A stretch of DNA of 64,000 nt from Rhizobium leguminosarum (GTDB lineage Bacteria > Pseudomonadota > Alphaproteobacteria > Rhizobiales > Rhizobiaceae). The stretch is from assembly GCF_001679785.1 (NCBI RefSeq), contig NZ_CP016286.1, forward strand, positions 1,736,001 to 1,800,000, given 5' to 3'. Shown here in pieces: positions 30,409 through 39,823 of the stretch. Both the position numbers and the translations under genes were made by a program. The notes beneath the pieces are model-generated. The model was not told where the DNA came from. It was given only the letters and a program-made list of their open reading frames with translations, and did no database searches. The first letter of the stretch is position 1; the number at the start of each line of letters is the position of its first letter.

Positions 30409-30463
30409 GACGATCCATCGTTCCCTAGGACGATCCATCGCTCCTCAAGACGACCATCGCTCA
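30409..30463. repeat. Three imperfect ~20-bp direct repeats
   Basis: Copies of GACGATCCATCG(T/C)TCC at about 30410, 30430 and (diverged, GACGACCATCGCTC) 30450, just upstream of the gph start. Could be operator half-sites or replication slippage. Confidence 0.5.
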
Positions 30464-30470
30464 AAGAGAT

Positions 30471-31187
30471 ATGCCCTTGACCCCTGTTCCCGCTCGCCCG
30501 GCGCTCGTCGTCTTCGATCTCGACGGCACCCTTCTCGATACCCATGTGGATCTGGTCGAGAGCCTGAACCATACGATCGCGGCCCTTGACCTCGAGCCGG
30601 TCAGTTACGACGACCTCACCCATCTCGTCGGCCAGGGCGCGCGCGTGATGATCGAGCGCGCCTGCCGGCTGCGCGGTCATCCGCTCGACAGCGACGCGCT
30701 GCCGCCGCTGGTCGAGCGTTTCGTCGCCCATTATGCCGGCAATATGCCCGGCCATACCGAGCCATATCCCGGCCTGGTCGCCGCCATGGACCGGCTGAAA
30801 TCGCAGGGTTACCGCCTCGCCGTCTGCACCAACAAGATGGAGAGCCTGGCGCTCGGCCTGCTCGACAAGCTCGATCTCACCCGATATTTCGACGCCATCA
30901 CCGGCGGCGACAGCTTCGAATACCGCAAGCCCGACGCCCGCCACCTCACCGGCACCATCGAACGCGCCGGCGGCGACATCGCCCGCACAGTGATGATCGG
31001 CGACAGCGTCAACGACATCGCCGTGGCGAGAAACGCCGGCGTACCGTCGATCGCCGTGCCTTTCGGCTATTCCGACGTGCCGGTTTCAAGCCTCGATCCG
31101 GGTGTTATCATCACCCATTTCGATGAGTTGACACCGGAGTTGGTGGAAACGCTGTTGCGGGAATATGCGGAGAAGGTTGCCGTCTGA
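30471..31187 (+). CDS. gph: Phosphoglycolate phosphatase, HAD superfamily
   Basis: A 238-residue HAD hydrolase. Motif I is VVFDLDGTLLDT (about 13-24, nucleophile Asp), motif II is in AVCTNK, motif III is the Lys of FEYRKPDARHL and motif IV is MIGDSVNDIAVARNAG. The cap domain lies between I and II. It removes phosphate from 2-phosphoglycolate arising from DNA repair, though related HAD phosphatases accept other substrates. Divergent from rpiA. Confidence 0.88.
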   Translation: MPLTPVPARPALVVFDLDGTLLDTHVDLVESLNHTIAALDLEPVSYDDLTHLVGQGARVMIERACRLRGHPLDSDALPPLVERFVAHYAGNMPGHTEPYPGLVAAMDRLKSQGYRLAVCTNKMESLALGLLDKLDLTRYFDAITGGDSFEYRKPDARHLTGTIERAGGDIARTVMIGDSVNDIAVARNAGVPSIAVPFGYSDVPVSSLDPGVIITHFDELTPELVETLLREYAEKVAV

Positions 31188-31222
31188 AACGTGGCGATCA
31201 GCCGTATGTCTTTGCGATCGCG

Positions 31223-31388
31223 GCCCCTCATCCGACCCTTCGGGCCACCTTCTCCCCGCTGGGGAGAAGAGGGAGAGCAAGTTGCTTTCGCTCGTTTCCA
31301 CAAACGGCGCTTTCAGGAAGGGCGAGACGCCGCCACGATTCCGCTTCTCCCCGGCGGGGAGAAGATGCCGGCAGGCAGATGAGGGGGC
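31223..31388. repeat. Intergenic repeat with CTTCTCCCC hairpins, full-length copy
   Basis: Begins CCCCTCATCCGACCCTTCGG, has the palindrome TTCTCCCCgcTGGGGAGAA, a variable middle, then CTTCTCCCCGGCGGGGAGAAG and ends GCAGATGAGGGGG. Partial relatives lie at 35219-35310, 44880-44937 and 46181-46222. Confidence 0.8.
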
Positions 31389-31429
31389 CACACGGCACGT
31401 CCTCTCCTCTTATTTCTTGCACGCAGATA

Positions 31430-31464
31430 CCCCAAAACAAGCCGGGCGGCCCAAAGACCGCCCG
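31430..31464 (-). terminator. Terminator of the L,D-transpeptidase gene
   Basis: On the minus strand CGGGCGG and CCGCCCG pair, followed by GCTTGTTTT, 27 bases after the stop codon. Confidence 0.65.
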
Positions 31465-31490
31465 CCAGCATCACTAATCAGAGCTGATTA

Positions 31491-33404
31491 TCAGATCTGC
31501 GCCCCACGCGCCATGCTCGTCGCATCGAAAGCCTTGTCGACATAAGCGTCGCGGCCGTAGACGTCGTCGAAATATTCCACCACGCCGTCCTTGTTCGGCC
31601 AGGCGGTGAAGTAGGACACATAGACCGGGATCTTTTGCGGCACACGCACCGCATGATTCTGCCCGCTGGCGATCTGCTTGGCGACGTCGTCGACCGTCGT
31701 GCCGAGCACGGCGGCCGCCATCGCCCGCGGATCGGCAAGGCGTACGCAACCGTGGCTCAGCGCCCGCATGTCGCGCTTGAAGAAACTCTTCGACGGCGTG
31801 TCGTGCATGTAGATCGCGTGGCTGTTCGGGAACAGGATCTTCAGTTCGCCGAGCGCATTGTCGCTGCTTGGCGGCTGGCGCACCGAAACATTGTTGGTCG
31901 AGCCGTACCAGTCGACGCTCGACGAGGCGACGGCGTGGCCGTTCACTTCGACCTCATAACCGAGCTGGTCGAGATAGTTCGGATCCGAGCGCAGCTTCGG
32001 CAGCATCTCGTTGATGATGATCGACTGCGGCACGCCCCAGAACGGGTTGAACTCGACCGTCTCGATTTCGTCGTCGAAGAAATAGGTCTGGTTATTCTTG
32101 CCGCCGACCACCACGCGCATCGACAGCTGTTCCTTGCCGTCATTGTGGTAGTAGACCATGTAGGCAGGCTGGTTGATCATGACGTAACGGGAACCGAGAT
32201 CCTCCGGCAGCCAGCGCGCCTGCTCCATGGCGACAACGAGCTTGTCGATCTTCGAGGCATTGGTATCGCCGCCGGTCATGGCGCGCACCGTCGCCTGTCC
32301 GATGACGCCATCGGGCTTCAGCCCACGCTCTTTCTGGAAATCCTCGACCAGCGAAACGATGTCGGGCGAATAGTCGATGCTGCCGGCGTAAGCAGCAAGC
32401 GTTGCTGCATGATCGGTCCTCAGCGTTTCGGAACCGTGCTTGCCGATCGCCTTGACGATATTGGCGATCTCCGGCGAGCTGTCGCCAGGCCTCAGCAGCC
32501 TGTCGAGCGAAACGACGATTCGCTCCTCATTGCCGCCGTCGGCGGCGCGAAGCTTGGCAAGCTCCGCCTTCAGCGCCTGGAATTGCGGACTATCAGGCGA
32601 GCGGCTGGCGATGTAGGCGTCGACATCTGGGCTCATGCGGGCAAGCTTCAGCACCGGGGCCAGATTGACCACCTTGCGCTGGAAATCGTGATAGCCGGAG
32701 ATCTTGTTCGGATCGATGCGGCCGCGCACCGTGTCCTGCACGAACGCCAGCACTTTGGCCGAGAGATCGAGCTCGAACTGTGTCAGCGCCCGGTCGCGGA
32801 AGGCGGGATCGGGATTGGCCGGATCGATATCAGGCGTCTGGACGGCGTAATCCGCCGGGTCGAGGCCAACGGAGGACGCATCGGCAAGTACCAGTATCGC
32901 CGACTTGGCGCGGTCGTTGATCTGGTTGCCCTCGACCCAGACGAGCGGATTGCGGCTGTCGCCGTAATAGGCTTCGAGCGCCTTTGCGACGTCGGCATTG
33001 GCGCGCACCTTGGCCTGCGCCAGGAAACGGCGCTGCACGGCGGGTTCGGCGGCGGCATCGCCGCTGCCCGAAACATCGGCAACCGCGCCGGTGACGACCG
33101 GATCGGCGAACCTGCCGGTATCGACGAACTGCAGCGTCTCGGTTTTATAGGTGTAATAGCGCGGACCGCTCACTTTCGGCAGCGGCGCTTCCGGGTCGAG
33201 CCCGCCGAGCGATCCGCCGACGCCGCCCCGCTGGCCTACGCGGCCGGGCGGCATCTGGTCCATGAAGATAGTGCTCTGGGTCCGCTGCCTGTCGCCGCGC
33301 AGCATATCCATCAGTGTGTAAGCATGCGCGGGAGCGGCGCTCATCACTGCCACGCCGCAGGAAATTGCCAACGCGGATGCCGCGCTTTTAAAAACGAAGG
33401 TCAT
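31491..33404 (-). CDS. L,D-transpeptidase (YcbB-like) with peptidoglycan-binding domain
   Basis: A 637-residue exported enzyme. A signal peptide (about 1-28, ends SAAPAHA) is followed by a long N-terminal region, a peptidoglycan-binding domain 1 (VSLVEDFQKERGLKPDGVIGQATVRAM split by family pattern, about 340-370) and the YkuD catalytic domain. The catalytic Cys motif is SHGCVRLADP (about residue 550), with the upstream His in AIYMHDTPSK. It forms 3-3 crosslinks in peptidoglycan, important for polar growth in Rhizobiales. Size and domain order match the large YcbB/LdtD class. Confidence 0.9.
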   Translation of the reverse strand: MTFVFKSAASALAISCGVAVMSAAPAHAYTLMDMLRGDRQRTQSTIFMDQMPPGRVGQRGGVGGSLGGLDPEAPLPKVSGPRYYTYKTETLQFVDTGRFADPVVTGAVADVSGSGDAAAEPAVQRRFLAQAKVRANADVAKALEAYYGDSRNPLVWVEGNQINDRAKSAILVLADASSVGLDPADYAVQTPDIDPANPDPAFRDRALTQFELDLSAKVLAFVQDTVRGRIDPNKISGYHDFQRKVVNLAPVLKLARMSPDVDAYIASRSPDSPQFQALKAELAKLRAADGGNEERIVVSLDRLLRPGDSSPEIANIVKAIGKHGSETLRTDHAATLAAYAGSIDYSPDIVSLVEDFQKERGLKPDGVIGQATVRAMTGGDTNASKIDKLVVAMEQARWLPEDLGSRYVMINQPAYMVYYHNDGKEQLSMRVVVGGKNNQTYFFDDEIETVEFNPFWGVPQSIIINEMLPKLRSDPNYLDQLGYEVEVNGHAVASSSVDWYGSTNNVSVRQPPSSDNALGELKILFPNSHAIYMHDTPSKSFFKRDMRALSHGCVRLADPRAMAAAVLGTTVDDVAKQIASGQNHAVRVPQKIPVYVSYFTAWPNKDGVVEYFDDVYGRDAYVDKAFDATSMARGAQI

Positions 33405-33807
33405 ATATATTCCAGTCCCGGTGTCATGCTGTTCTCAGCTCAAATCCCGCGAAATTCAAGCAGCGTAGGGCCTCATTGATCAGAAACCGGCGTGCGCCGC
33501 CAGCGCCGGCGGACTCAATTCTATGTGACGGAGATCCTGCCCGGCGCCGCCCAGCAGTTCACACAAAATTATGAAATTATTAGTTAATTTTTTACCGAAT
33601 TTTCGCCCCCAGACCAGTCCGGCGAAAACGCCCGGACGCATAAAATTTCCAAAGTGGCTTAAAAGGCACGCCGAAAAGCCCGCGCAAACATGACTGCCGA
33701 TTTCAATATTTCGCACAGCGTCCAGTTTTCTTGTCGGACTTTCCAACCTATAAGACCTCATCTTTCGAAAATGCCTGAAAACAGCATGTAAAGGGAAGGC
33801 AAGGCCG
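33405..33807. other. Intergenic, promoters only
   Basis: Divergent spacer between the L,D-transpeptidase gene and fumC. The part 33560-33600 is AT-rich. I see no gene, known repeat or RNA. Confidence 0.5.
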
Positions 33808-35199
33808 ATGACCGCAACCCGCACCGAAACCGATACTTTTGGCCCGATCGACGTCGCTGCCGACCGATATTGGGGCGCCCAGGCCGAGCGTTCGCTCGGC
33901 AATTTCAAGATCGGCTGGGAAAAGCAGCCGCTGTCGATCGTGCGCGCGCTCGGCATCGTCAAGCAGGCCGCCGCCCGCGCCAACATGGCGCTCGACCAGC
34001 TCGACCCGGCCCTCGGCAAGGCGATCGTCGAGGCTGCCCAGGAAGTGATCGACGGCAAGCTGAACGACCATTTTCCGCTTGTGGTCTGGCAGACCGGTTC
34101 TGGCACACAGTCGAACATGAACGCCAATGAAGTGATCTCCAATCGTGCGATAGAAATGCTCGGCGGCGTCATGGGTTCCAAGAAGCCGGTGCATCCGAAC
34201 GATCACGTCAATATGAGCCAATCGTCGAACGACACCTATCCGACGGCCATGCACATCGCCTGCGCCGAGCAGATCGCCCATCACCTGCTGCCGGCCCTGA
34301 AGCACCTGCATGCCGCCCTCGACATGAAGGTCACCGAATTCAGCCACATCATCAAGATCGGCCGCACCCACACCCAGGATGCGACGCCGCTGACGCTCGG
34401 CCAGGAATTTTCGGGTTATGCCGCCCAGGTCGGCTCCGCCATCAAGCGCATTGAAATGACCCTGCCCGGCCTTTGCGAGCTAGCCCAGGGCGGTACTGCC
34501 GTCGGCACCGGCCTCAACGCGCCGGTGGGCTTTGCCGAAAAGGTCGCCGAAGAGATCGCCGCCATCACAGGTATGCCTTTCGTCACAGCGCCGAACAAGT
34601 TCGAGGCGCTCGCCTCGCATGACAGCATGGTCTTTTCGCACGGCGCCATCAATGCGGCGGCGGCCGCCCTCTTCAAGATCGCCAACGACATCCGCCTGCT
34701 CGGTTCCGGCCCGCGCGCCGGCCTCGGCGAGCTGGCGCTGCCGGAAAACGAGCCCGGCTCCTCGATCATGCCCGGCAAGGTCAATCCGACCCAGTGCGAA
34801 GCGCTGACCCAGGTCTGCATCCATATCTTCGGCAACAACGCGGCTTTGACCTTCGCCGACAGCCAGGGCCATTTCGAACTCAACGTCTACAATCCGATGA
34901 TGGCCTATAATTTCCTGCAATCGGTGCAGCTGCTCGCCGACGCCGCCGTCTCCTTCACCGACAATTGCGTCGTCGGCATCGAGGCGCGCGAGGACAATAT
35001 CAAGGCCGGCCTCGAACGCTCGCTGATGCTGGTGACCGCCCTCGCCCCGAAGATCGGCTACGACGCAGCCGCCAAGATCGCCAAAACAGCGCATAAGAAC
35101 GGCACGACGCTAAAGGAAGAGGCCCTCGCCAGCGGCTTGGTGACCTCGGAAGAGTACGACGAGATCGTGCGCCCGGAAACGATGATCGGGCCGAAGTAG
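33808..35199 (+). CDS. fumC: Fumarate hydratase class II
   Basis: Oxygen-stable, iron-free fumarase of the TCA cycle; 463 residues. Family motifs: [14 protein letters not shown] (about residue 95-110), [34 protein letters not shown] and the signature [15 protein letters not shown] (about 318-332). Homotetramer in the cytoplasm. An AGGCAAGG stretch precedes the ATG. A class I, iron-sulfur fumarase is encoded 1.2 kb downstream, so this genome has both. Confidence 0.96.
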   Translation: MTATRTETDTFGPIDVAADRYWGAQAERSLGNFKIGWEKQPLSIVRALGIVKQAAARANMALDQLDPALGKAIVEAAQEVIDGKLNDHFPLVVWQTGSGTQSNMNANEVISNRAIEMLGGVMGSKKPVHPNDHVNMSQSSNDTYPTAMHIACAEQIAHHLLPALKHLHAALDMKVTEFSHIIKIGRTHTQDATPLTLGQEFSGYAAQVGSAIKRIEMTLPGLCELAQGGTAVGTGLNAPVGFAEKVAEEIAAITGMPFVTAPNKFEALASHDSMVFSHGAINAAAAALFKIANDIRLLGSGPRAGLGELALPENEPGSSIMPGKVNPTQCEALTQVCIHIFGNNAALTFADSQGHFELNVYNPMMAYNFLQSVQLLADAAVSFTDNCVVGIEAREDNIKAGLERSLMLVTALAPKIGYDAAAKIAKTAHKNGTTLKEEALASGLVTSEEYDEIVRPETMIGPK

Positions 35200-35218
35200 G
35201 AAGGTCGCATAGGCCACA

Positions 35219-35310
35219 GCCCCTCATCCGGCTGCCGCCACCAACCGGGGTCGAGCCACAGGTCTCGACCCGTCCTTCGGACCCCCGCTCGCGGGGAGAA
35301 GGGGATATGC
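35219..35310. repeat. CTTCTCCCC-type intergenic repeat, degenerate copy
   Basis: Begins CCCCTCATCCGGCTGCCGCC and contains GGTCGAGC/GTCTCGACC and CGCTCGCGGGGAGAAGGGG. It shares its ends, but not its middle, with 31223-31388. Confidence 0.6.
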
Positions 35311-35334
35311 CGCAACGCCTCGACTCCCTCCAGT

Positions 35335-36168
35335 CTATAGCAAGGCAAAAAGCGAAAAGTTGTCCATCACGACGGAATTGCCCATGAAATCGAACCGGAT
35401 TTCTTCGATGTCTTCGAGATTGACCTCGAGAGTGGGGCCGGTGACCTCGAGCTCCTGCTGATAAACGATCTGGCCGTCGTTCAGCGCGGTGAGCGTCAGG
35501 TGAAAGGGCGCTGCCGACAATTCGGCAATCGAAACGCTCTGAAAGGTGAACTCCCCGCCATCGAGCATTTTCAAGCTTACGGGCGCAGAACCCGGCGATA
35601 GAACGGTATCGCTGAAACCGTCCTCGGTGATGGCGTCGACACCCGGGATGGTATCATAGACATACCCGTTCAGAAGCGTCACCTCGTGGCTTCCATTCAC
35701 CGAGAGCGCAAAGTTGCGATAATCAGGCAGAGAGAAATTATCGGCCCTCGATGTGACGCCCAAATCGTCGAAATCCAGGATTTCGTGGTATTTTTCGCCT
35801 TCGTTGACGCCGTCGATCGCAAGGGTCAGCACGCCGAGGTCCGTGCCCCCTGAGCCATCGGACATCTTGAAGCTCAACTTCTCGATGAGCTGATCGTATT
35901 TCGTTAAATTTTTCACGACGTCGAGCGTGTAGTCCAGCTCGTACTCGAAGTGACCGTCAGGTTTCAGTTTGAAGGTTCCGTATTCGCCCCTTATGATCGT
36001 TTCGTGGTCAGGCCCATGTTTGGCGTCGATACGCACGCCATTGACGAAGCGAACATACATGTCCGCTCCCTCGGGATCGCTGGAGAGGCGCAGCAGATTC
36101 CCACGGATCCAATTGTCTTCGAAAAAAACGAGAAGGTCGTCGACAGCAGTTGGCTTTGCATTTGTCAT
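35335..36168 (-). CDS. RapA/cadherin-like (VCBS-type) secreted protein
   Basis: A 277-residue acidic protein without a classical signal peptide. The first 125 residues resemble the cadherin-like repeat of rhizobial Rap adhesins: AVDDLLVFFEDN at the start, GEYGTFKLKPDGHFEYELDYT, then SFKMSDGSGGTDLGVLTLAIDGVN. The C-terminal 150 residues look like a second beta-sandwich (DFDDLGVTSRADNFSLPDYRNF, ending FDFMGNSVVMDNFSL) reminiscent of carbohydrate-binding folds. Rap proteins leave by the PrsDE type I exporter and bind exopolysaccharide with calcium. The ATG at 36168 has GGGG upstream; earlier starts are weaker. Confidence 0.65.
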   Translation of the reverse strand: MTNAKPTAVDDLLVFFEDNWIRGNLLRLSSDPEGADMYVRFVNGVRIDAKHGPDHETIIRGEYGTFKLKPDGHFEYELDYTLDVVKNLTKYDQLIEKLSFKMSDGSGGTDLGVLTLAIDGVNEGEKYHEILDFDDLGVTSRADNFSLPDYRNFALSVNGSHEVTLLNGYVYDTIPGVDAITEDGFSDTVLSPGSAPVSLKMLDGGEFTFQSVSIAELSAAPFHLTLTALNDGQIVYQQELEVTGPTLEVNLEDIEEIRFDFMGNSVVMDNFSLFALL

Positions 36169-36361
36169 TGGAAGCCCCGGCAGGTTAACGCTGCCGGGAA
36201 TATGTACTGGCATCGAACAGAAGGCAACTTGAAGTCGTCTTTTTGTCGGACCGATTTCGACGCTTTGCCTCATCCGCCGCGCGTGGTCCTGATTGCTTTT
36301 GCCCCGCGGCGGATTTAGACCGGTTCCAATCTAGCGACGCCCTACCAGAAAGGTCACTTCG

Positions 36362-37969
36362 ATGGCTGACGATCTCTTCCCCCTCGGCAAGGATACCACC
36401 CCCTATCGCAAGCTCAGCGGCGACCATGTCTCGGTCGACACGTTCAAGGGCCAGGAGATCCTGACCGTCGAGCCGGAGGGGATCCGCCTGCTGGCCGAAA
36501 CCGCCTTTGCCGACATCAACCATCTGCTGCGCCCCGGCCACCTGAAGCAGCTCGCCTCGATCCTCGACGATCCCGAGGCGACCGACAATGACCGTTTCGT
36601 CGCCTACGATCTCTTGAAGAACGCCAATATATCAGCCGGCGGCGTGCTGCCCATGTGCCAGGACACCGGCACGGCGATCATCATGGGCAAGAAAGGCCGC
36701 AGGGTCTGGACCGAAGGCGAGGATACGGCAGCGCTCGCCCGCGGCGTCATGGACGCCTACGAGAAGAAGAACCTGCGTTATTCGCAGCTGGCGCCCATCA
36801 AGATGTTCGAGGAGAAGAACACCAAAAACAACCTGCCGGCCCAGATCGACATCTATGAGGAAGGCACCGACGCCTACGAATTCCTCTTCGTCGCCAAAGG
36901 CGGCGGCTCGGCCAACAAGACCTTCCTCTATCAGGGCACGCCCTCGCTCCTGACCCATGACCGCATGATCGACTTCCTTAAGGAGAAGATCCTGACGTTA
37001 GGGACGGCAGCCTGTCCCCCCTACCATCTGGCAATCGTCATCGGCGGCACCTCGGCCGAGATGAACCTGAAAACCGTCAAGCTCGCCTCCACCCGCTATC
37101 TCGACGAGTTGCCGACCGAAGGTTCCGAGAGCGGCCACGCTTTTCGCGACGTCGAGATGGAGAAGGAAATCCACAAGCTGACCCAGCAGATGGGCGTCGG
37201 CGCCCAGTTCGGCGGCAAGTATTTCTGTCATGACGTGCGTGTCATCCGCCTGCCCCGCCACGGCGCCTCGCTGCCGATCGGCCTCGGCGTCTCCTGTTCC
37301 GCCGACCGTCAGGCCAAGGGCCGCATCACCCGCGACGGCATCTTCGTCGAGCAACTCGAAACCGATCCGTCGAAATACATGCCCGAGATCGACGAGGCGA
37401 AACTGTCGGAATCCATGGTGCGCATTGATCTCAACCGGCCGATGGCCGAGGTGCTCGCCGAACTCTCCCGACATCCCGTCAAGACACGGCTGTCCTTGAC
37501 CGGCACCATCATCGTCGCCCGCGACCTCGCCCATGCCAAGATCCGCGAACGGCTGGAAAAAGGCGAAGGCATGCCCGATTACCTGAAAAACCACCCGGTC
37601 TATTATGCCGGTCCCGCCAAGACGCCGGTCGGCTACGCCTCCGGCTCCTTCGGCCCGACGACGGCCGGCCGCATGGACAGTTACGTCGATCAGTTCCAGT
37701 CCTTCGGCGGCTCGATGGTGATGCTCGCCAAGGGCAACCGTTCGCGCGCCGTGCGCGAAGCCTGCAAGAAACACGGCGGCTTCTATCTCGGCTCGATCGG
37801 CGGCCCCGCCGCCCGTCTTGCCCAGGACTGTATCCGCAAGGTCGAGGTCTTCGAATATCCCGAACTCGGCATGGAAGCGGTCTGGAAGATCGAAGTCGAA
37901 GACTTCCCGGCCTTCATCGTTATTGACGACAAGGGCAATGATTTCTTCCAGGAGCTGAATTTGGGGTGA
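36362..37969 (+). CDS. fumA: Fumarate hydratase class I (iron-sulfur)
   Basis: Two-part class I fumarase, 535 residues, interconverting fumarate and malate with an oxygen-labile 4Fe-4S cluster. The three cluster cysteines are visible in [13 protein letters not shown] (about 99), [15 protein letters not shown] (about 218) and [12 protein letters not shown] (about 311). The C-terminal beta domain has [31 protein letters not shown] longer-than-usual spacing to the Rap-like gene holds divergent promoters. Pairing with fumC gives an aerobic/iron-poor and an iron-dependent form. Confidence 0.93.
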   Translation: MADDLFPLGKDTTPYRKLSGDHVSVDTFKGQEILTVEPEGIRLLAETAFADINHLLRPGHLKQLASILDDPEATDNDRFVAYDLLKNANISAGGVLPMCQDTGTAIIMGKKGRRVWTEGEDTAALARGVMDAYEKKNLRYSQLAPIKMFEEKNTKNNLPAQIDIYEEGTDAYEFLFVAKGGGSANKTFLYQGTPSLLTHDRMIDFLKEKILTLGTAACPPYHLAIVIGGTSAEMNLKTVKLASTRYLDELPTEGSESGHAFRDVEMEKEIHKLTQQMGVGAQFGGKYFCHDVRVIRLPRHGASLPIGLGVSCSADRQAKGRITRDGIFVEQLETDPSKYMPEIDEAKLSESMVRIDLNRPMAEVLAELSRHPVKTRLSLTGTIIVARDLAHAKIRERLEKGEGMPDYLKNHPVYYAGPAKTPVGYASGSFGPTTAGRMDSYVDQFQSFGGSMVMLAKGNRSRAVREACKKHGGFYLGSIGGPAARLAQDCIRKVEVFEYPELGMEAVWKIEVEDFPAFIVIDDKGNDFFQELNLG

Positions 37970-37993
37970 CGGCAGGCTGCGTTTCCGGCTGCT

Positions 37994-38200
37994 CTACCGT
38001 GCGGACACCTTATCCGACGCGGTGACATCCCGCGCCGTCACCGCCCCGCCCACGCTCACCTCATCCCCGGCATCGACCCTTGCCAAGATCTCCGTGCGGA
38101 ACGCGCCGGCAAAGAAGCCGGTGTGCTCCAGCAGCAAGGTGCCGGCGGCGAGCACGGTGAAGGTCAGGATGGCGAAAGAAATATGACGGCGGGTTTCCAC
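37994..38200 (-). CDS. Small single-pass membrane protein
   Basis: About 68 residues if started at the GTG at 38200, which has AGGCGTGAG upstream; an ATG at 38245 is the alternative. RRHISFAILTFTVLAAGTLL is one membrane helix. The rest (FRTEILARVDAGDEVSVGG) is polar and probably periplasmic. I know no function. Convergent with the fumarase gene, 24 bases from its stop. Confidence 0.5.
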   Translation of the reverse strand: METRRHISFAILTFTVLAAGTLLLEHTGFFAGAFRTEILARVDAGDEVSVGGAVTARDVTASDKVSAR

Positions 38201-38547
38201 GATCTCACGCCTTGGCTTGCAGGCTATGATCGGGTTTGCCACCAAGAAATATCACCCCGAAATTCCGGTACTGCAATACGAAACGGCCAAAACCAACTGT
38301 CGACAAGATGAATACGGTCTCCGGCAGAGAAGAACTGTAAGTTTTTCAGACACCGCTCCCGCTCAGCGAGTATGCACTGTCCCACTAAAGATACGTTTTT
38401 CCGTGGAGAATCATAGGCCTGATCGAAGTAGTGCCCCATGGGGCACTTGTCGTATGTAATCTTTGGTATATATCGCTTTAATCTTTTCCCAAGAAATTTA
38501 AGCTAACAAATAGAATATTGCCATTGAATATATGAGGAGTTCGCCGG
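38201..38547. other. Intergenic with an 18-bp palindrome
   Basis: No gene seen. AGTGCCCCATGGGGCACT at 38430-38447 is a perfect 18-bp palindrome, 100 bases before the GGDEF gene, followed by an AT-rich stretch (38448-38530) that probably holds its promoter. A regulator site is possible. Confidence 0.5.
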
Positions 38548-39615
38548 ATGAATACGGCTGTCGCGCCCAAGGTGCCGGTTCCCGACGTTGCGGGTCAGAT
38601 CACCTATGCCATGCGCTCCCTGGGCGTCGCGCCGATACCGCGCAATTACCAACTCTTCTACGAGGCCTATATCGGCTCCAATCCAACCCTCACCCGCGAG
38701 CTCGCGGCCCTCGGCGGCCAGGTGACCCAGGCCGAACTCGATGCGCTCGGCGCGCAGCACTTCACCCACAGCCCGGCCCGTGTCTTCGACGACGCCCATA
38801 CGCGCATATCAGGCGAACTCGATGGCCTGTTGCGCATTCTCAGGCAGGAGCAGAGTTCGCTGGAAAGCTACACCAGACTGCTCGGCGAGACCCACAAGCG
38901 CATCACCTCCAAGAGCAATGCCAGCGTCGAACTGATCGAAAACGCTATCGATCTCCTGAGCCAGGCGACCGGCGACACTATGGCGCATGGCGAACGCACC
39001 GTCGAGGACGTCGTCCAGCGCTCGCAGGAGATGGATCAGGTCCGCAAGGAACTCGACGAATACAAGCGCATCGCCAACACCGACTCGCTGACGCGCCTTT
39101 CCAACCGCCGCGCCTTCGACGACCGCCTCGCCGCCATCTTCGACAACTCGAGCATGCGGCCGGTGACGGCGCTGCTGCTCTGCGACATCGACAATTTCAA
39201 GAAGATAAACGACACCTACGGCCATCCAGTCGGCGACAAGGTGCTCGCCACCGTCGCTTCCGTCATCCGCAGCAATGTCCGTCGCGACATCTTCGTCGCC
39301 CGCACCGGCGGCGAGGAGTTCGCCCTCATCATCGATGGCAACACGCCCGAGGAAGTCACCGGCATCGCCGAGCGCATCCGCCGCACGCTGGAGACGACAC
39401 CCTTCAAGAATTCCCGCACGCGGGTGAATTACGGTCCGGTCACCGTCTCGATCGGCATCTGCATGGCCTCCAGCGCCGGGGATGCCGGCGAACTCTACAG
39501 CAAAACCGACATCGCGCTCTACGGCGCCAAGAATGCCGGCCGCAACTGCACCATCCTCTATCAGGACGGCATGCAGAAGGATTTCACCAAGAGCTGGCTG
39601 ATTTATAAGACGTGA
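38548..39615 (+). CDS. GGDEF-domain diguanylate cyclase
   Basis: A 355-residue cytoplasmic protein. The first 180 residues are helical, ending in a coiled coil (EMDQVRKELDEYKRIANTDSL) that leads into the GGDEF domain. The active site is RTGGEEF (about residue 251-257), an accepted variant, with CDIDNFKKINDTYGHPVGD for substrate and metal. There is no RxxD inhibitory site five residues upstream, so product inhibition is unlikely by that route. It should make cyclic di-GMP. AGGAG precedes the ATG. Its input is unknown, as there is no PAS, GAF or membrane part. Confidence 0.9.
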   Translation: MNTAVAPKVPVPDVAGQITYAMRSLGVAPIPRNYQLFYEAYIGSNPTLTRELAALGGQVTQAELDALGAQHFTHSPARVFDDAHTRISGELDGLLRILRQEQSSLESYTRLLGETHKRITSKSNASVELIENAIDLLSQATGDTMAHGERTVEDVVQRSQEMDQVRKELDEYKRIANTDSLTRLSNRRAFDDRLAAIFDNSSMRPVTALLLCDIDNFKKINDTYGHPVGDKVLATVASVIRSNVRRDIFVARTGGEEFALIIDGNTPEEVTGIAERIRRTLETTPFKNSRTRVNYGPVTVSIGICMASSAGDAGELYSKTDIALYGAKNAGRNCTILYQDGMQKDFTKSWLIYKT

Positions 39616-39680
39616 GGGCCTCCCACGCCACACGCACGCTGTCACCGACAGGTGACGGCGACAAGCTGCTGGCACTCCGG

Positions 39681-39790
39681 CCAACTCCTCTTTCGTCATG
39701 CTCGGGCTTGTCCCGAGCATCTGCAACCGGTGCAGCAGATCCTCGGCACAAGGCCGAGGATGACGTCGAGTAAAGGCCGAGGTTTGTCAA
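39681..39790. repeat. 110-bp dispersed repeat, copy 2
   Basis: Second copy of the element at 23536-23645, same orientation, about eight differences. It sits between convergent genes. Confidence 0.85.
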
Positions 39791-39823
39791 AAAACTGAGC
39801 CGTCACAACAAGATAACGGCGTT

